Source of the DNA: Bufo bufo
Lineage: Eukaryota; Chordata; Amphibia; Anura; Bufonidae
DNA: 64,000 nucleotides
Assembly: GCF_905171765.1 (NCBI RefSeq)
Contig: NC_053397.1
Span: 112,361,295-112,425,294, forward strand
Direction of reading: 5' to 3'
Positions 11,543 through 23,600 of this stretch are shown here, in pieces; positions within the stretch are counted from its first letter, which is position 1, and each line of letters opens with the position of its first letter. The notes below the pieces were generated by a model, which ran no database searches, was not told the origin of the DNA, and worked only from the letters and a program-made list of their open reading frames with translations. The position numbers and the translations under genes were made by a program.

Positions 11543-12222
11543 CCTCCACTGTGCCCGTCCCTTTATCATTTACAATTTTTTATCCTTTGACCTCACAGTA
11601 CATGTCAACGTTTTAGTCTTTTAATTTACTAACTGGTGGTCACTAAGGACCTATTTACGTTTTTAGATCAAGTACTGTTGCTTAATTTAAAACTTCACTT
11701 TTATTTTGTTATTTAATATAAATTGTCCTATATTTTCACTTATATCACCTAGTATTCTATAGACTTTCAGTATGCGGGACTGCTAAACTAAGCTATCAGT
11801 GATGCGGGACTGCTCAATCTTAATTTTTGTATTATTTTCTATTTGCTATATATTGCGTATACCACAGTTATAGCTGGCTTGTTATTGTATAGGATTTACT
11901 ACTTCCATCTCTTATTTTGTTTATAGAGGAAAGAAGAGAGGGGCGGGAAGGAGGGGAGAAAGGATTAGGAAACGGGGCGCTCGTGTCTTTTAGAGCGTTA
12001 CCCTGATCACTAGAGGTCAAAGATGTAATTTTTTACTTTGTTTCTACTTGATGTTGCCGCAGCCTCTGCTGCTTGAATACAACTCCTCCTTCCTAGCACT
12101 TGCTCTTCTTATCCTATATTTATCCTACAACTATTGCCTACTGTGTTGCTTTATCTGTATGCTCGTATATTTGAGCTTTGCCCGCTGTTCACTGCCTAAA
12201 ACTTAACACTAATACACCCTGC
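11543..12222. other. Unassigned AT-rich stretch
   Basis: Begins with about 30 bp of minisatellite-like sequence. The rest contains a repeated phrase GATGCGGGACTGCT (with a variant) near 11775 and 11810 and a purine-rich tract near 11930-11970. No gene or terminal repeat is recognised. It may be the 5' region of a PLE-related element whose ribozyme-like motif follows. Confidence 0.35.
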
Positions 12223-12264
12223 ATCCCGACATGTTTCGCTGTGTAACCGGCGTCTTCAGGGGAT
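12223..12264 (-). ncRNA. Hammerhead-ribozyme-like motif, minus strand
   Basis: On the minus strand: ATCCC, then CTGAAGA (matches CUGANGA), a short GC helix around a loop, GAAAC, ATGTC, then GGGAT. The flanking ATCCC and GGGAT can pair as helix I. The A-C-AT-G-T after GAA allows a two-pair helix III with cleavage after C. This is the layout of the minimal type I hammerheads reported in Penelope-like elements. Helix II is weak (two pairs after an extra C). Activity is not shown. Confidence 0.4.
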
Positions 12265-12274
12265 AATGCTTCCA

Positions 12275-12318
12275 GCTACTGAGGAAGGGGTAATGCGATA
12301 CCCCGAAACGCATCTAGC
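12275..12318 (+). ncRNA. Hammerhead-ribozyme-like motif, plus strand
   Basis: GCTA, CTGAGGA, a bulged A, helix II GGGGTA/TACCCC, GAAA, CGCATC, then TAGC. The outer GCTA and TAGC can pair as helix I. Helix III is damaged (A instead of G would pair the C), so this copy may be inactive. It lies 10 bp from the opposite-strand motif. Confidence 0.4.
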
Positions 12319-12539
12319 CTAGACAGGACCCCAAATTTTGGACCACTTGGGAAGCTGGATAATTTACTGGATTATCGCAAAGAAGGAATCATCTGTCACA
12401 CGAATGGTACATTTTTAAAAACAACCTGTAAGGACTGATTCCATGGAAAAGGCCTGACTACACGTGTCAAACAATTGCCAGTGTGCGAATTTATGACGAA
12501 CTATTGGTCTGCATATCCAGAGGACCACAATATTACCTT
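12319..12539. other. Sequence following the ribozyme-like motif
   Basis: A plus-strand open frame starts at 12475 (MPVCEFMTNYWSAYPED) but from about 12570 it only overlays the antiparallel gypsy pol fragment. Its first 25-30 residues might belong to a PLE-type protein; I do not recognise them. Confidence 0.3.
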
Positions 12540-13665
12540 TGTCGATTTATCAAGGGAGACAGTAACACCTTTTGGTTTTCAGACACAAAACATCTTAGAT
12601 ATGTCTCAAGGTTTTGGTTGGTACGCTCAGTCTGTCCATTCGACTGAGGATGGAAAGCTGAGGGAAAGGATAAGTGTACCCCCAAACGGGAACAAAAAGC
12701 TTTCCAAAACTTAGAAATAAACTGGGTTCCCCGATCCGAAACAACATCGGAAGGGACCCCGTGAAGCTTCACGATTTCACTGATGAATACCTGAGCAAGA
12801 GTCTTAGAATTAGGTAGTGCGGGTAACGCAATGAAGTGTACCATTTTGCTAAACCTGTCCACTACTACCAAGATAACTGTTTTACCCTGCAGACAAAGGT
12901 AAGTCAGTGATAAAATCCATTGACAGATGTGTCCATGGTCTATTGGGAATGACAAGTGGCAATAAAGACCCTGCAGGACATGTATGAGAGACTTTCGTGC
13001 GCGCACAAGTAGAACAAGAAGACACAAAATCCATTACATCCTGACGCAACCTTGGCCACCAAAAACGACGAGACAATAGCTCGAATTATGATGTTCCTTT
13101 AATAATTCGAGACGCAGGTTCAACGGTACAAACAATTTCTCTGAGGGGCAAGAGACCGGGGCGTCCCCCTGGGCCTCTTACACCTTCCCCTCCAGAACAG
13201 AGTGTACAGCAGAGACAACCACTCCTCTTTGTAGAATGGGTACCAGATCACTCACATTACCCCCTCCAGGGAAACAACGAGATAATGCATCTGCCTTGGT
13301 ATTTTTTGCCCCAGGACGATAGGTAATAACAAAGGTAAACCTGGTAAAAAATAGCGACCACCTAGCTTGTCTAGGGGTGAGACGCTTAGCTGATTCGAGG
13401 TACAGAAGGTTTTTGTGGTCCGTAATCACAGAGACGGGGTGGATTGCCCCCTCTAAAAAGTGATGCCATTCTTCAAACGCTAGTTTAATAGCTAATAGTT
13501 CCCTATTGCCAATATCATAGTTCTTCTCTGCTGCAGATAGTTTTTTTAGAAAAGAACGCACAAGGACGCCATTTGCCAGGAGACAGACCCTGAGACAGCA
13601 CAGCCCCCACTCCCACCTCTGACGCATCTACTTCAACAATAAAAGGCTGGGAGACAGGGGCAGGC
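12540..13665 (-). pseudogene. Ty3/gypsy pol fragment (RNase H and integrase)
   Basis: Minus strand. RNase H segment 13627-13178 with [26 protein letters not shown] and RLTPRQARW. Then comes the integrase zinc-binding end (CSTCARTKV) and the core: MDFITDLP gives the first Asp, VSDRGTQF the second, NGQTERTNQ the Glu. At least two frame changes separate the pieces. It is cut at 13665, just after [12 protein letters not shown] on the RT/RNase H side, and on the other side after LRCFVSEN. The motif order matches the intact chromovirus at 27277-30678 but the sequence is clearly different, so it is another family. Confidence 0.9.
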
Positions 13666-13667
13666 AC

Positions 13668-13753
13668 AAAGCAAGGGTTAACAGCCAAACAAAACTCAAT
13701 ATTTATGGCTCTGATTCCGTAGTTTACAGAAACACCCTATATGTGGTCGTAAA
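13668..13753 (+). mobile_element. Short piggyBac-like fragment D
   Basis: Matches the block of elements A and B with AAAGCAAGGGTTAACAGCC, ACTCAATATTTATGGC and GTTTACAGAAACACCC. It is cut off by the hAT-Z copy that begins at 13754. Confidence 0.75.
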
Positions 13754-15193
13754 TAGGGTTGAGCGAACCCAAATTGTTAAGTTCGGGTTCATACCGAATT
13801 TTAGGATTTTTGGAACCCGGACCCGAACCCAAACATTTCAGTAAAAGTTCGGGTTCGGTGATTTCTCTGCGCTTTTTGAAAGGCTTGCAGAGCAGCCAAT
13901 CAACAAGCGTTTAACTCTGTGCCCTTAGAAGCCATCACAGCCATGCCTACTAATGGCATGGCTGTGATTGGCCAGTGTAGCATGTGACCCAGCCTCTATA
14001 TAAGCTGGAGTCATGTAGCGCTGCACGTCACTCTTGTCACGACGGGGAGTGGGGGAAACCCCCCACCGTGCGGTGTCAAAGGGTAAAGGGGATCAGCCTG
14101 GCCAAAAGGAGTAATAAGGGAGCAGGTCACCTCCTACAACATCCCTAATCCTCTCCCTGACTCCTCACCGTATGAGTGGACCCCGATGGTAGGACGACTC
14201 ATACTCAGGATTCCTATAGACCCTAAGTCGCTCTGGTAATCCCTCACCAAGGAGCAGGGAAGAGACGACCTGTTCATCCCGGTCATGGAGGAACAGGAGT
14301 CTCTATCTGAGGCCAGGCTGCAAGGAGAGGGGAACACATACAGCATATAGAGATGGCAGGTAAGTGAAACCAGAAACACACTTCCCTGCCACAGACACAC
14401 TGACTGGAACCCGTGCACAAATGCTAGTGTCCACACCAACATCAAAGGACACAGCACACACCACGAACCTCACAGGGACCCAGGACACTCATAGCTGCAA
14501 TAAATGTGAAACAGGGGAAAGTCTAAACAACATGCTGGACACCTAACACTACCAGATATGTACACCAAAAATAGACATACCAACACCCTGATCAAAACCC
14601 ACTCCATACACAAAGGGACAGGAAGGGAAGGAGACACCGTGATAACATTGATGACCACAAGGGTGGCCCTCACTGGACAGATGGAACAGAGAACCACCAG
14701 CATACACCAAGGCTGGAGGAACACTGGGCTTCAAGCATCCAGCAGAGACTAAATAGCCCAAGCAGCCACACCCACACACACAAACCCAGTATTCACAAAA
14801 CACTAAGAAGGGAGTTAACCCTTCCAACACCAGACAAGGGAAGGCTACAACTTAAAGGGGAAGTGCACACACAAGCATACTAAACCACATGTTACCACCG
14901 GCAACAGCATGCGTGGCAACCATGTCACGGCAATCACCCAGAAGGCCAAGACACTGCCACCACATGCTTTCACAGCAACACGTTGCCACGGGCAACCGCA
15001 AGTGTGGCAACAGTGTCACAGCGCAAACCAAAGGCCGTGACAACTCTGCTGTGCTTAGTGTAGGGAGAGGATGCTGCTGGTGATTTTAGGGAGAGAATAG
15101 GAGAGAATCTTTGCTCAAAACGTGAATCTAACTCAGCGATCTACATACATTGTGTTGTGTGGGTGCAGGGCACAATCTTTTTATCCTGCCCTG
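13754..15193 (+). mobile_element. hAT-Z fragment, 5' part
   Basis: Starts TAGGGTTGAGCGAACCC and runs parallel to the complete hAT-Z at 56941-63990: CCATCACAGCCATGCCTACT, GGCATGGCTGTGATTGGCC, ATGTGACCCAGCCTCTATAT and GTAGGGAGAGG occur in the same order. Similarity fades after about 15130. A solo LTR interrupts it at 14035-15042 and the ERV begins at 15194. Whether the sequence right of the ERV is the rest of this copy is unclear. Confidence 0.75.
14035..15042. mobile_element. Solo LTR, 1008 bp
   Basis: Begins TGTCACG and ends CGTGACA, a 7-bp inverted terminal repeat with the TG...CA ends of LTRs. It is flanked by ACTCT at 14030-14034 and 15043-15047 (5-bp target duplication). The interrupted hAT-Z sequence reads through across the site. 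The TGTCACG start is shared with the chromovirus LTR, suggesting a Ty3/gypsy LTR. No internal region remains, so it arose by LTR-LTR recombination. Confidence 0.85.
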
Positions 15194-15597
15194 TGTTGTC
15201 GCAAATTCTACGACACAACTTCTTCTTTTGTGTGGCTCCAAATCAGTTAGAATTATAAGTATGAGCTCATACAGCTTTCTCAATGAGACCAATACAGGCT
15301 GGTATCATGGAAAATATGCAGATCTTTATTACAGTTACATACACTTATATAGGCAATATGAGGTAGACAAAAGGGTGGTCCTAGATGAAAGTTTATTGGC
15401 TCTGTGACAAAAAGGGAGTAGTTTACTAACTTTATTCCTGAGTTTGATTGGCACATTTGAAACTAGCAACTTAACTCCTCCTTTCTTTCACTAATGATCT
15501 TAGAACAAAGAAAATGTACACGAGGCTCCTAATTGATTTTTGCCATCTAGTGGAGACAAATATGTACTACAGCAGAAATAAAATCTTGTCTCTCACA
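15194..15597 (-). repeat. ERV 3' LTR
   Basis: 404 bp. Minus strand begins TGTGAGAGACAAGATTTTAT and ends GCGACAACA. A TATA-like CTATATAAG lies near 15350 and AATAAAG near 15330 on the minus strand, close together. Differs from the other LTR by about five changes, including one indel. Confidence 0.92.
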
Positions 15598-15600
15598 AAT

Positions 15601-15611
15601 CCCTCCTTTTT
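15601..15611 (-). promoter_or_regulatory. ERV polypurine tract
   Basis: Minus strand AAAAAGGAGGG, three bases before the 3' LTR. This is the expected primer site for plus-strand DNA synthesis. Confidence 0.8.
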
Positions 15612-16039
15612 GCGGTAAATAGATACAAGATGAATAAGCAATGTGAGGTACTCTCCCAACGCCCTAAACGGCGAAGAGCTGGACTTTCCTTATTGCTTCA
15701 CCAGGTCCCCCCACCTCCCTTTCGGGTTTGCTTTCATCTGGTTCAATTTATTCCGCAACTATCAACAAGATTTCATTTGTTTTAGGACGGAATCGCGTTC
15801 CTCAAAGAGGTTCTCCAAATAATCTTAAGATTTGTCAGTGTCACAATGCATGTACATGGTTGTTGCAGGTGTGGTTGAATTGAACATTTTTAAAAAAAAA
15901 TTCTAAAACAAGGAATCACACAACACCCTATTAATGCCAATACCACAAATACTACCACCAGTGTCATTAACAGATTGGCTAGCACACTAGACCAGTTCCC
16001 AAACCACTGTTCTAGCCATGAATTAATTGGGTTGTTGAT

Positions 16040-17222
16040 TCAAGAGTTTTCCTCTAGTTCATTTGATAAAGCAGTCAGTCCATTCAAAGCCTTTATGATG
16101 CTTCCATCAGGGGCAGTGTTGTTCGGAATAAAGGTGCAGCAGGAACTTCCAATCATCTTGCAGACGCCTCCTTTTTCCGCTAGGATCATGTCGAGGGCCA
16201 GTCGATTCTGTAACGCCATCACCAATAAAGAGCTCAGTTGTTCTGCTATTCCTTTTACCGCATCTCGGGTATAGTTTATGAATCTCTGTTGATTATAGTA
16301 CAAATAGTTAATCCAGCCTGCATTTTTATTTGCGCCAATTATGTGAAATATTGATTCGAAACCAGCAGCTATCTGGTTTCTAGCCTTGAATTCATCAGGG
16401 ACTCCTCTAGGAACTCCTATAGCATCTATGCATACATGATAATCAAAAGCTGTAGGGAGTGACCTCCTTAGCCGTGACCGGACATTGGTTTGCTTACTGA
16501 CTTGATCCCACTCAAGAGTCGAAAATAGAACAAATGGCATCAGCACCTTAATCAAGGTACATTGGCCAATCCATTCCATTCGTATCCTGGGGCGGAGCTT
16601 CATGTCTCCACACAACCACCAGATATCCGAATGTTGATAATCTTGGTGGACAAACCATTTGTCAGGGTAAGCATCAGAGTCACTACTTGTCTCATTTAAA
16701 TAGATGTTATAGGAACAATATCCTGGAGGGAAAACACCAATGTCTTTGCCTGTATGGTTACGATTGAAACAGGTATAATTTCCAGAGTATGGCGTTATAC
16801 CGAAACCCATATGATCTTTATCATGAAAAATAGGATAGAGTAATTCTAATGTTCTGCAGCGGGAGGTGTCATTACTGGGAATGGTTTCAGTGTACATCTT
16901 AAGGATGCACTTGAAACCCTCAGGATCGGTAACCTCAATCAAAGAGAAAGGTACCTTACCCAAATGAGGTCGAGCTGCAGCACATGCTATGCAGTTGGAT
17001 CACTTCTGGGAAAGAACCGTATAGCGGATCCACTCTAGCCATACATTTGTGTCTGAAAACCCTGTCTCTAAGGCCATTTTGTCAATCATGGGTGAAGCTG
17101 TAGGAGATACAAATGCAATTGCACTCCGATTCCCTTGTATTAATATTGCTCTAAATACGGAATTTGGGACTTGATCTGACTGTGCATTTTTCCCTGTACA
17201 ATATAAAATGAACAGTAAGACA
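16040..17222 (-). pseudogene. env: ERV env, gamma-type envelope, disrupted
   Basis: Surface (SU) and transmembrane (TM) envelope protein. The main frame is 16963-16040. It contains several N-linked sites, a furin-like RSRLRR near residue 170, and in TM an immunosuppressive-domain-like helix followed by a C-x6-CC motif (CKMIGSSCC). That motif allows covalent SU-TM linkage and is typical of gamma-type envelopes. The same frame continues upstream across a stop codon at 17000-17002 to 17222, where hAT-1 cuts it. The N-terminal rest and signal peptide should lie beyond 20574. The frame ends at 16040, after the C-x6-CC region and before an obvious membrane anchor, so the C-terminus may also be truncated. 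No restored sequence is given. Confidence 0.85.
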
Positions 17223-17419
17223 CAGGGCCGGACTGGGACAAAAAATAGGCCCGGGCATTTTTGACTGAGCAGCCCAATCACATGACCCCCAACAGGCCCC
17301 ATCCCCTTGCAGTCTAGGGGCGGAGCCAAAACCGGAAGCACAATTGAGAGGCAGGGCCAGCCACCAGTAAGATAGGAAGGCTTCATCCAACACACAAGCT
17401 TCTTTGGGGGTCCCCAGGT

Positions 17420-17684
17420 GACATTAGGGGTCTTAGTACGATCCGGCCACCTAATCCGGCAGAAAATGCAAGGAATCGACTGGACACAAAGCACAGCATG
17501 CAGCGGTTTATGTCCCGCTGATTCTCTGCATTTTTCCCAGATTGTGGCCGGATCTCTGCCGTACCCCATTATAGTTAATGGGGCTGGCGGGCATTCTGTC
17601 TGCATCCAGCAGTGTCAGATCCAGTGACTTCTCAGTTGGAACAGCCTGCCAGGATCACTAACGCAGATGTGAAAGTAGCCTAAT
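17420..17684. mobile_element. MITE fragment inside hAT-1
   Basis: Ends GATGTGAAAGTAGCCTAATA, the terminal sequence of the MITE at 42648-43137, and has similar inner phrases (GGATCTCTGCCGT, TTAATGGGGCTGG). The other end is not clear. Confidence 0.5.
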
Positions 17685-18658
17685 ACAGCGCCCCATACCT
17701 CTTATATCCAGTGACGTCTCCTCTGATGTAGATGTTCTCTTTCTTCATCTTCTCCATTCAGACCAGACCGCCGTGATAATTTCTTTCAGCCATCTCTCAT
17801 CTCTGCAGAGTTTGACAGACATCTTAGTTTCCTACTTTTCCATCATCCTCCAATTAACATCCCATCATGCACCCCCAATACTGAGAAGCTGTGCTCCCCT
17901 AAACTATACTGCAAAAAGAACTGTGCTAAGCTGATGCTGTGCCAGGGTGCCCCCAAAGTAATGGTGCTCCCAAAGTCCCAACAATAGTACTTATTTCTTT
18001 GCCAGAGTGCATTTAGTAGTAATAATGCTCCTACAGTGCCCCCAACAGTAATTGTGTCCCACAAGTAATAATGCTCCCATAGTCCCCCAGTTGTAATAAA
18101 GCCCACCATAATGCCCCAATAGTAATAATTATCTTTATAATGTGTGACAGTAGACCCCCCCCCCCCCCTTATAATGTGCACCAGTACAAAAAATGCCCCG
18201 TTGTGTGGCAGTAAAAAAAGAAATACCTCCTCTTAGTGCCCCCAGTAGAGCCAATGTCCCCAGAGTGCCCTCATGTGTTCCAATGACCCGTACTGTGTGC
18301 CACTACAAAAAACACTTAGTGCCCCCAGTTGAGCTTAGGTGCCCATAGTGACCTTGTAATTTGTGCCAGTATAAAATACTCCTATATAGTCCCCCCAGAA
18401 GATGCCCCCATAGTACTCCTTCCCCGTCTCCATAGTGCCCTCCATAATGTGGCACTATAAAATGCCCCTATAGACTGCCCCACATAGATACCCCCATAAT
18501 GCTCCTTTCCTCCCTTCCCCATAGTGGCATCAAAATGGGTGCCAGTATTAAATGCCCCTATATAATGCCCTCATAGTGCTCTTGTCCCCCACTTCTCCAT
18601 AGTGCCCACCTATAATGCGTGCCAGTATACAGGACCCCCAGTAGATGTCCCCATAGTG

Positions 18659-19980
18659 CAGCCATACACGCACTCTCCACATACATGGACACAGTCATAC
18701 ACGCACTCTCCACATACACGGACACAGTCATACACGCACTCTCCACATACATGGACACAGTCATACACGCACTCTCCACATACATGGATGCACTCTCCAC
18801 ATACATGGACGCAGTCATACACGCACTCTCCACATACACGGACACAGTCATACACGCACTCTCCACATACATGGACGCAGTCATACACGCACTCTCCACA
18901 TACATGGACGCAGTCTCCACATACATAGACGCAGTCCTACACACACTCTCCACATACATGGACGCAGTCCTACACGCACTCTCCACATACATGGACGCAG
19001 TCATACACACACTCTCCACATACATGGACGCAGTCATACACGCACTCTCCACATACATGGACGCAGTCATACACGCACTCTCCACATACATGGACGCAGT
19101 CATACACGCACTCTCCACATACATGGACGCAGTCATACACACACTCTCCACATACATGGACGCAGTCATACACGCACTCTCCACATACATGGACGCAGTC
19201 ATACACGCACTCTCCACATACATGGACGCAGTCATACACGCACTTTCCACATACATGGACGCAGTCATACACGCACTCTCCATATACATGGACGCAGTCA
19301 TCACATACATGGACGCAGTCATACACGCACTCTCCACATACATGGACGCAGTCATACACGCACTCTCCACATACATGGACGCAGTCATACATGCAGTCTC
19401 CACATACATGCACGCAGTCATACATGCAGTCTCCACATACATGGACGCACTCTCCACATACATGGACGCAGTCATACACGCACTCTCCACATACATGGAC
19501 GCAGTCCTACACGCACTCTCCACATACATGGACGCAGTCATACACGTACTCTCCACATACATGGACGCAGTCATACACGCACTATCCACATACATGGACG
19601 CAGTCATACACGCACTCTCCACATACATGGACGCAGTCATACACGCACTCTCTACATACATGGACGCAGTCATACACGCACTCTCCACATACATGGACGC
19701 AGTCATACACGCACTCTCCACATACATGGACGCAGTCATACACGCACTCTCTACATACATGGACGCAGTCATACACGCACTCTCTACATACATGGACGCA
19801 GTCATACACGCACTCTCCACATACATGGACGCAGTCATACACGCACTCTCCACATACATGGACGCAGTCATACACGCACTCTCCACATACATGGACGCAC
19901 TCATACATGCGCTCACCATATACATAGATGCACTCATACACACACTCTCCACATACATAGACGCACACATATACAATACA
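18659..19980. repeat. Minisatellite, 33-bp unit, about 40 copies
   Basis: Unit GCAGTCATACACGCACTCTC followed by CACATACATGGAC. Some units are shortened (for example near 18785, 18905, 19300 and 19450). Since 33 is a multiple of three and the unit lacks stops in several frames, open frames over 450 codons appear on both strands; they are not genes. Confidence 0.97.
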
Positions 19981-20607
19981 CATATATAGACACCCAGCTT
20001 TCCTCCTGTACCTTTCCCCCATACTCTAATGCCTCTGCACTGGTGCCATGCAGGATAGCAGGGAAGCTGGATGACATTTCATGATATAATTCACCCAGCT
20101 TTCCTACTGTACTGCATGTCACATGTGCCTAGTCTGGGAAAGCTGAATATAACCCCAGTTCCCCTGCTACTCACATCACTGGTGCAGTTGTGACAATCCA
20201 ACCGATGTGTTCAGCATGGTGGGCAGGAAAGGTTCAGGGGCTGCAGGAATCGCGGGCAGAAAAGGGGCGGGGCTATTATAGCTCCGCCCACATTGGGCCG
20301 TCCTGTTCCTGGTCACCACTGTCCATCATAAGAACTAAGGAGGGGAGAGGCGGAGCAATGTCACTGATGTCAGGAGGTCAGTGACAGAGTGCAAGTGGTG
20401 CAGGAGAAGTCAGCTGCTCTGACAGGGGCCCGGGGTGACGAAGTACAGTGACTGCTCTCGGGCCCTGATAGTTACGCCACTGGGAAGCGCTCATCTCCAC
20501 TCCTGCCCAGCTGATTGTGTTCGGCCGGCCCACCGGGCAAATGCCCGGTCTGCCCTATGGCCAGTCCGGCCCTGGTAAGACATGAAAAGATATTACGGCC
20601 CTTGCAG

Positions 20608-23600
20608 TCATTCCAGCACTTGAGGTTCTGGTACTTTTTTGCAGTGAGATGCGTGGACCCACTTAGGCTTTCCTTCCAACTTGACAGCAGTGGCGGTGGT
20701 TAACAGTACTTGATGTGGACCCTCAAATCGTGGTTCTAGGACTTTCCACACATGTCGTTTCACCACTACCCAATCTGGTTGTAGAGAATGAGTTGCCTCT
20801 ATGCTGTCTGGATCTGGAAGAGAAGCAAAAACTTGGTAATACACATTAGATAGTCTGTTTGTAAGACAGATAACGTACTTTGAAAGACTATTATGCTGCA
20901 TCTGGAGTTGTTGTGGAAAATAGAGTCCTAATCTAGGGGCATTCCAAAAGAGTACTTCATATGGACTCAGGCCTGTCTTCCGGTTAGGTGTATACCGGAT
21001 GGAGAAAAGTGCCAAGGGTAGACACTCTGTCCATGGCTTTTTCAGTTCAGCCATGGCCTTCTGTATTTTTGATTTAATTGTGCCGTTGAGTCGCTATACT
21101 CTACCGCTGCTTTGTGGGTGATACGCAGTATGGAAGGCTTGTTCAATACCCAGGGATCCCATAATTTCACGCATGACCTCCCCTGTAAAGTGAGAACCTC
21201 GGTCACTCTCAATTGTCTCTGGGACCCCATATCGGCAAACTATCTCATTCAGAAGTTTCTTGGCTGTGTTTTGTGCAGTGGCTTTGGCCACAGGATAGGC
21301 CTCTGGCCACCCTGAAAACAGATCTACACATACCAAGACGTATTCTAGGGTCCCCACTTTGGGTAGTTGGATGTAATCTATTTGCAGTCTTTGGAAGGGA
21401 AAATCGGGCCTGGGAGTGTGCCTCAAAGGTGTTTTTACCGTCCTTCCTATGTTGTGATGTGCACAAATCATACAAGCCTGAGTGAATTTGGCTGCAGTTA
21501 CACTGAATCCTGGGGCATACCAGTGATTATTAACAAGAGCAGTCATCGCAGTTTTGGACAGGTGAGTATTCCCATGAGTGGCCTGGGCTGTGACTGGGAA
21601 CAAGGCACGGGGCAAACACAGCTTTCCTCTAAGTTCCCATGTTCCTTTTGGGGTCATCACAGCTCCTTTCTCTTGCCATACTGCCTTTTCCTCTTTGGCT
21701 GCTTGAGACTGTAAGGTTTTAAATGTTTCATAGTTGACTGGCAGGGAAATTTGCTCTTGTACTGCTGCTATCCCTACAGGATCATCTCTGGGTTTCTGTG
21801 CAGCAGCTTTTGCTGCCATATCAGCTCGATGATTTCCCCGAGCTTCAAGAGTTTTTCCTGACGAATGGCCTTTCATTTTCATAATGGCCACCCTCGTTGG
21901 CAACAGCAGAGCGTCCATTAGGGCTTTCACCCCTTTGCCATTTTTAATTGGCTTGCCATTTGCTGTAAGGAAGTCTCTAGCCTTCCAAATTGGGCCATAA
22001 TCATGGGTGATCCCAAAAGCATACCTGGAATCTGTATAGATGTTTGCAGTTTTTCCCTCCGCATACCTGCAGGCCTCTTCCAAAGCTTTAAGTTCAGCTT
22101 CCTGTGCAGACATGTGAGAGGGCAGTGATTCCGCTTTGATTGTATCGTGCTGAGTTACAACTGCATACCCAGTATAAAACTTCCCCTGGACACCATACCG
22201 CGATCCATCCACAAAGAGCTCTAAATCTGGGTTTTCTAAGGGAGCATCTACCACGTGATCAAACCCTGCTGTCTCTTGGGACATTAATTGGAGACAGTCG
22301 TGTTTATCTTCCAGGTCAGGAAGATATTCAGCTAGATGACTACTCCCTCCCCCCTCCAGAGGCAGCAGAGTAGCTGGATTCAAAGTTGTGCACCTTTTGA
22401 TGGTGACATTTGGTGGCATAAGTAATGCACATTCTAGTCTAAGGTGTCTGGCAGTGGACAGGTATTTAGGCTGTACTTGTGTGAGAATGGCCGAGATGTC
22501 ATGAGGGACAAAAACAGTAATTGGATAATTGAGCACAATCTCAGAGCTTTTGTCAAGCATGAGTTGTACAGCCACAACCGCACGGACACAAGATGGCGCT
22601 CCTCTAGCCACTTGATCAAGTCTGGCAGAGTAATACGCCACTGGACGCTGTTGGCCAGCCCTAGCTTGTGTGAGAACAGCTGAAGCATGGCCAAGACATT
22701 CAGTGCAATAAAGTCTGAAATCTTTATTGTAGTCTGGTAGACCCAATGCTAGTGTGGAACTGATGACTAGTTTTAATGTATGAAAGTTCTCCATGGCCTT
22801 ATCTGTCAATGAAAAAGGAAGAGAGGTGAGACAATCATACAAAGGTTGCAGAAGAGCAGAGGCATTTCTGATCCAAGGCCTACAGTATGAGACTAGACCC
22901 AATTAAATTCTCAGAGCCCCCACTGTAGTAGGCAAAGGAATTTGTTCAATTGCAGTTATACAGTCTGGGGTGAGATGTCTAATCCCAGCAGATATACAGT
23001 GCTCTAGAAAGGTGACAGTGGTACAACAAAATTGAAGCTTCTTGCGTGAAGCTTTACAGCCATTTGCAGCCAGGAAGGTGAGAAGAGACACCGAAGTTTG
23101 TTTACACACCTCCTCTCCTGGGCAGCAAAGAAGTAAGTCATCTATATATTGGCGTAAGACAACTCCTTCAGATGGAATGGGCCAATCTGCTAAAACCTGG
23201 GCTAAGGCAGTACTGTACATACTGGGGGAATTATGGGCACCTTGTGGTAAGACCGTCCAGGTGTATTGCTTCCTGTCATGTGTGAAAGCAAAAAGATATC
23301 TGCACTCTGGATGTAACGGAACTGAGAAAAATGCATTTGCAAGATCCACCACAGTGAAATGGGTAGCACTGTGGGGAATCTGTGCCAACAATGTATGTGG
23401 GTTTGGTACTACAGGGGTATTAAAAACTGTAGCCTCATTAACAGCCCTAAGATCATGTACCATTCTATACTGCACTGGCTGACCTTTCCCCCCCCTTTTC
23501 TTAATGGGGTACAAGGGAGTGTTACATGGAGAGGTGGTTTCAATTAGTACCCCATTACTGACAAAATCATGTACTATTTTGGTGAGGGCATCCGTTTGTT

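Larger units (their letters stand above)
17223..20574. mobile_element. hAT-1, non-autonomous hAT element inside the ERV
   Basis: Inverted ends CAGGGCCGGACTGG on both sides, flanked by GTAAGACA at 17215-17222 and 20575-20582 (8-bp target duplication typical of hAT). It carries no transposase. It contains a MITE fragment (about 17420-17684), degenerate CCCCCATAGTGCC-type sequence (18000-18650) and a large 33-bp minisatellite. It sits between the pol end and env of the ERV. Confidence 0.92.

Noticed and set aside
12475..12714. 79-codon plus-strand frame as a gene
   Set aside because: From about 12570 it is antiparallel to an identifiable gypsy integrase segment; only the first 25-30 residues could be real.
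14134..15083. Several 60-107-codon frames on both strands
   Set aside because: They lie in a solo LTR and have no motif support.
18659..19980. CRISPR-like direct repeats
   Set aside because: Units abut with no unique spacers and decay gradually; it is a minisatellite in a vertebrate transposon. The same applies to 32113-32625 and 62880-63785.
18558..19989. Open frames of over 450 codons on both strands, Met/Cys/Tyr- or His/Thr-rich
   Set aside because: They are translations of the 33-bp minisatellite, whose length is a multiple of three; no codon or domain signal.
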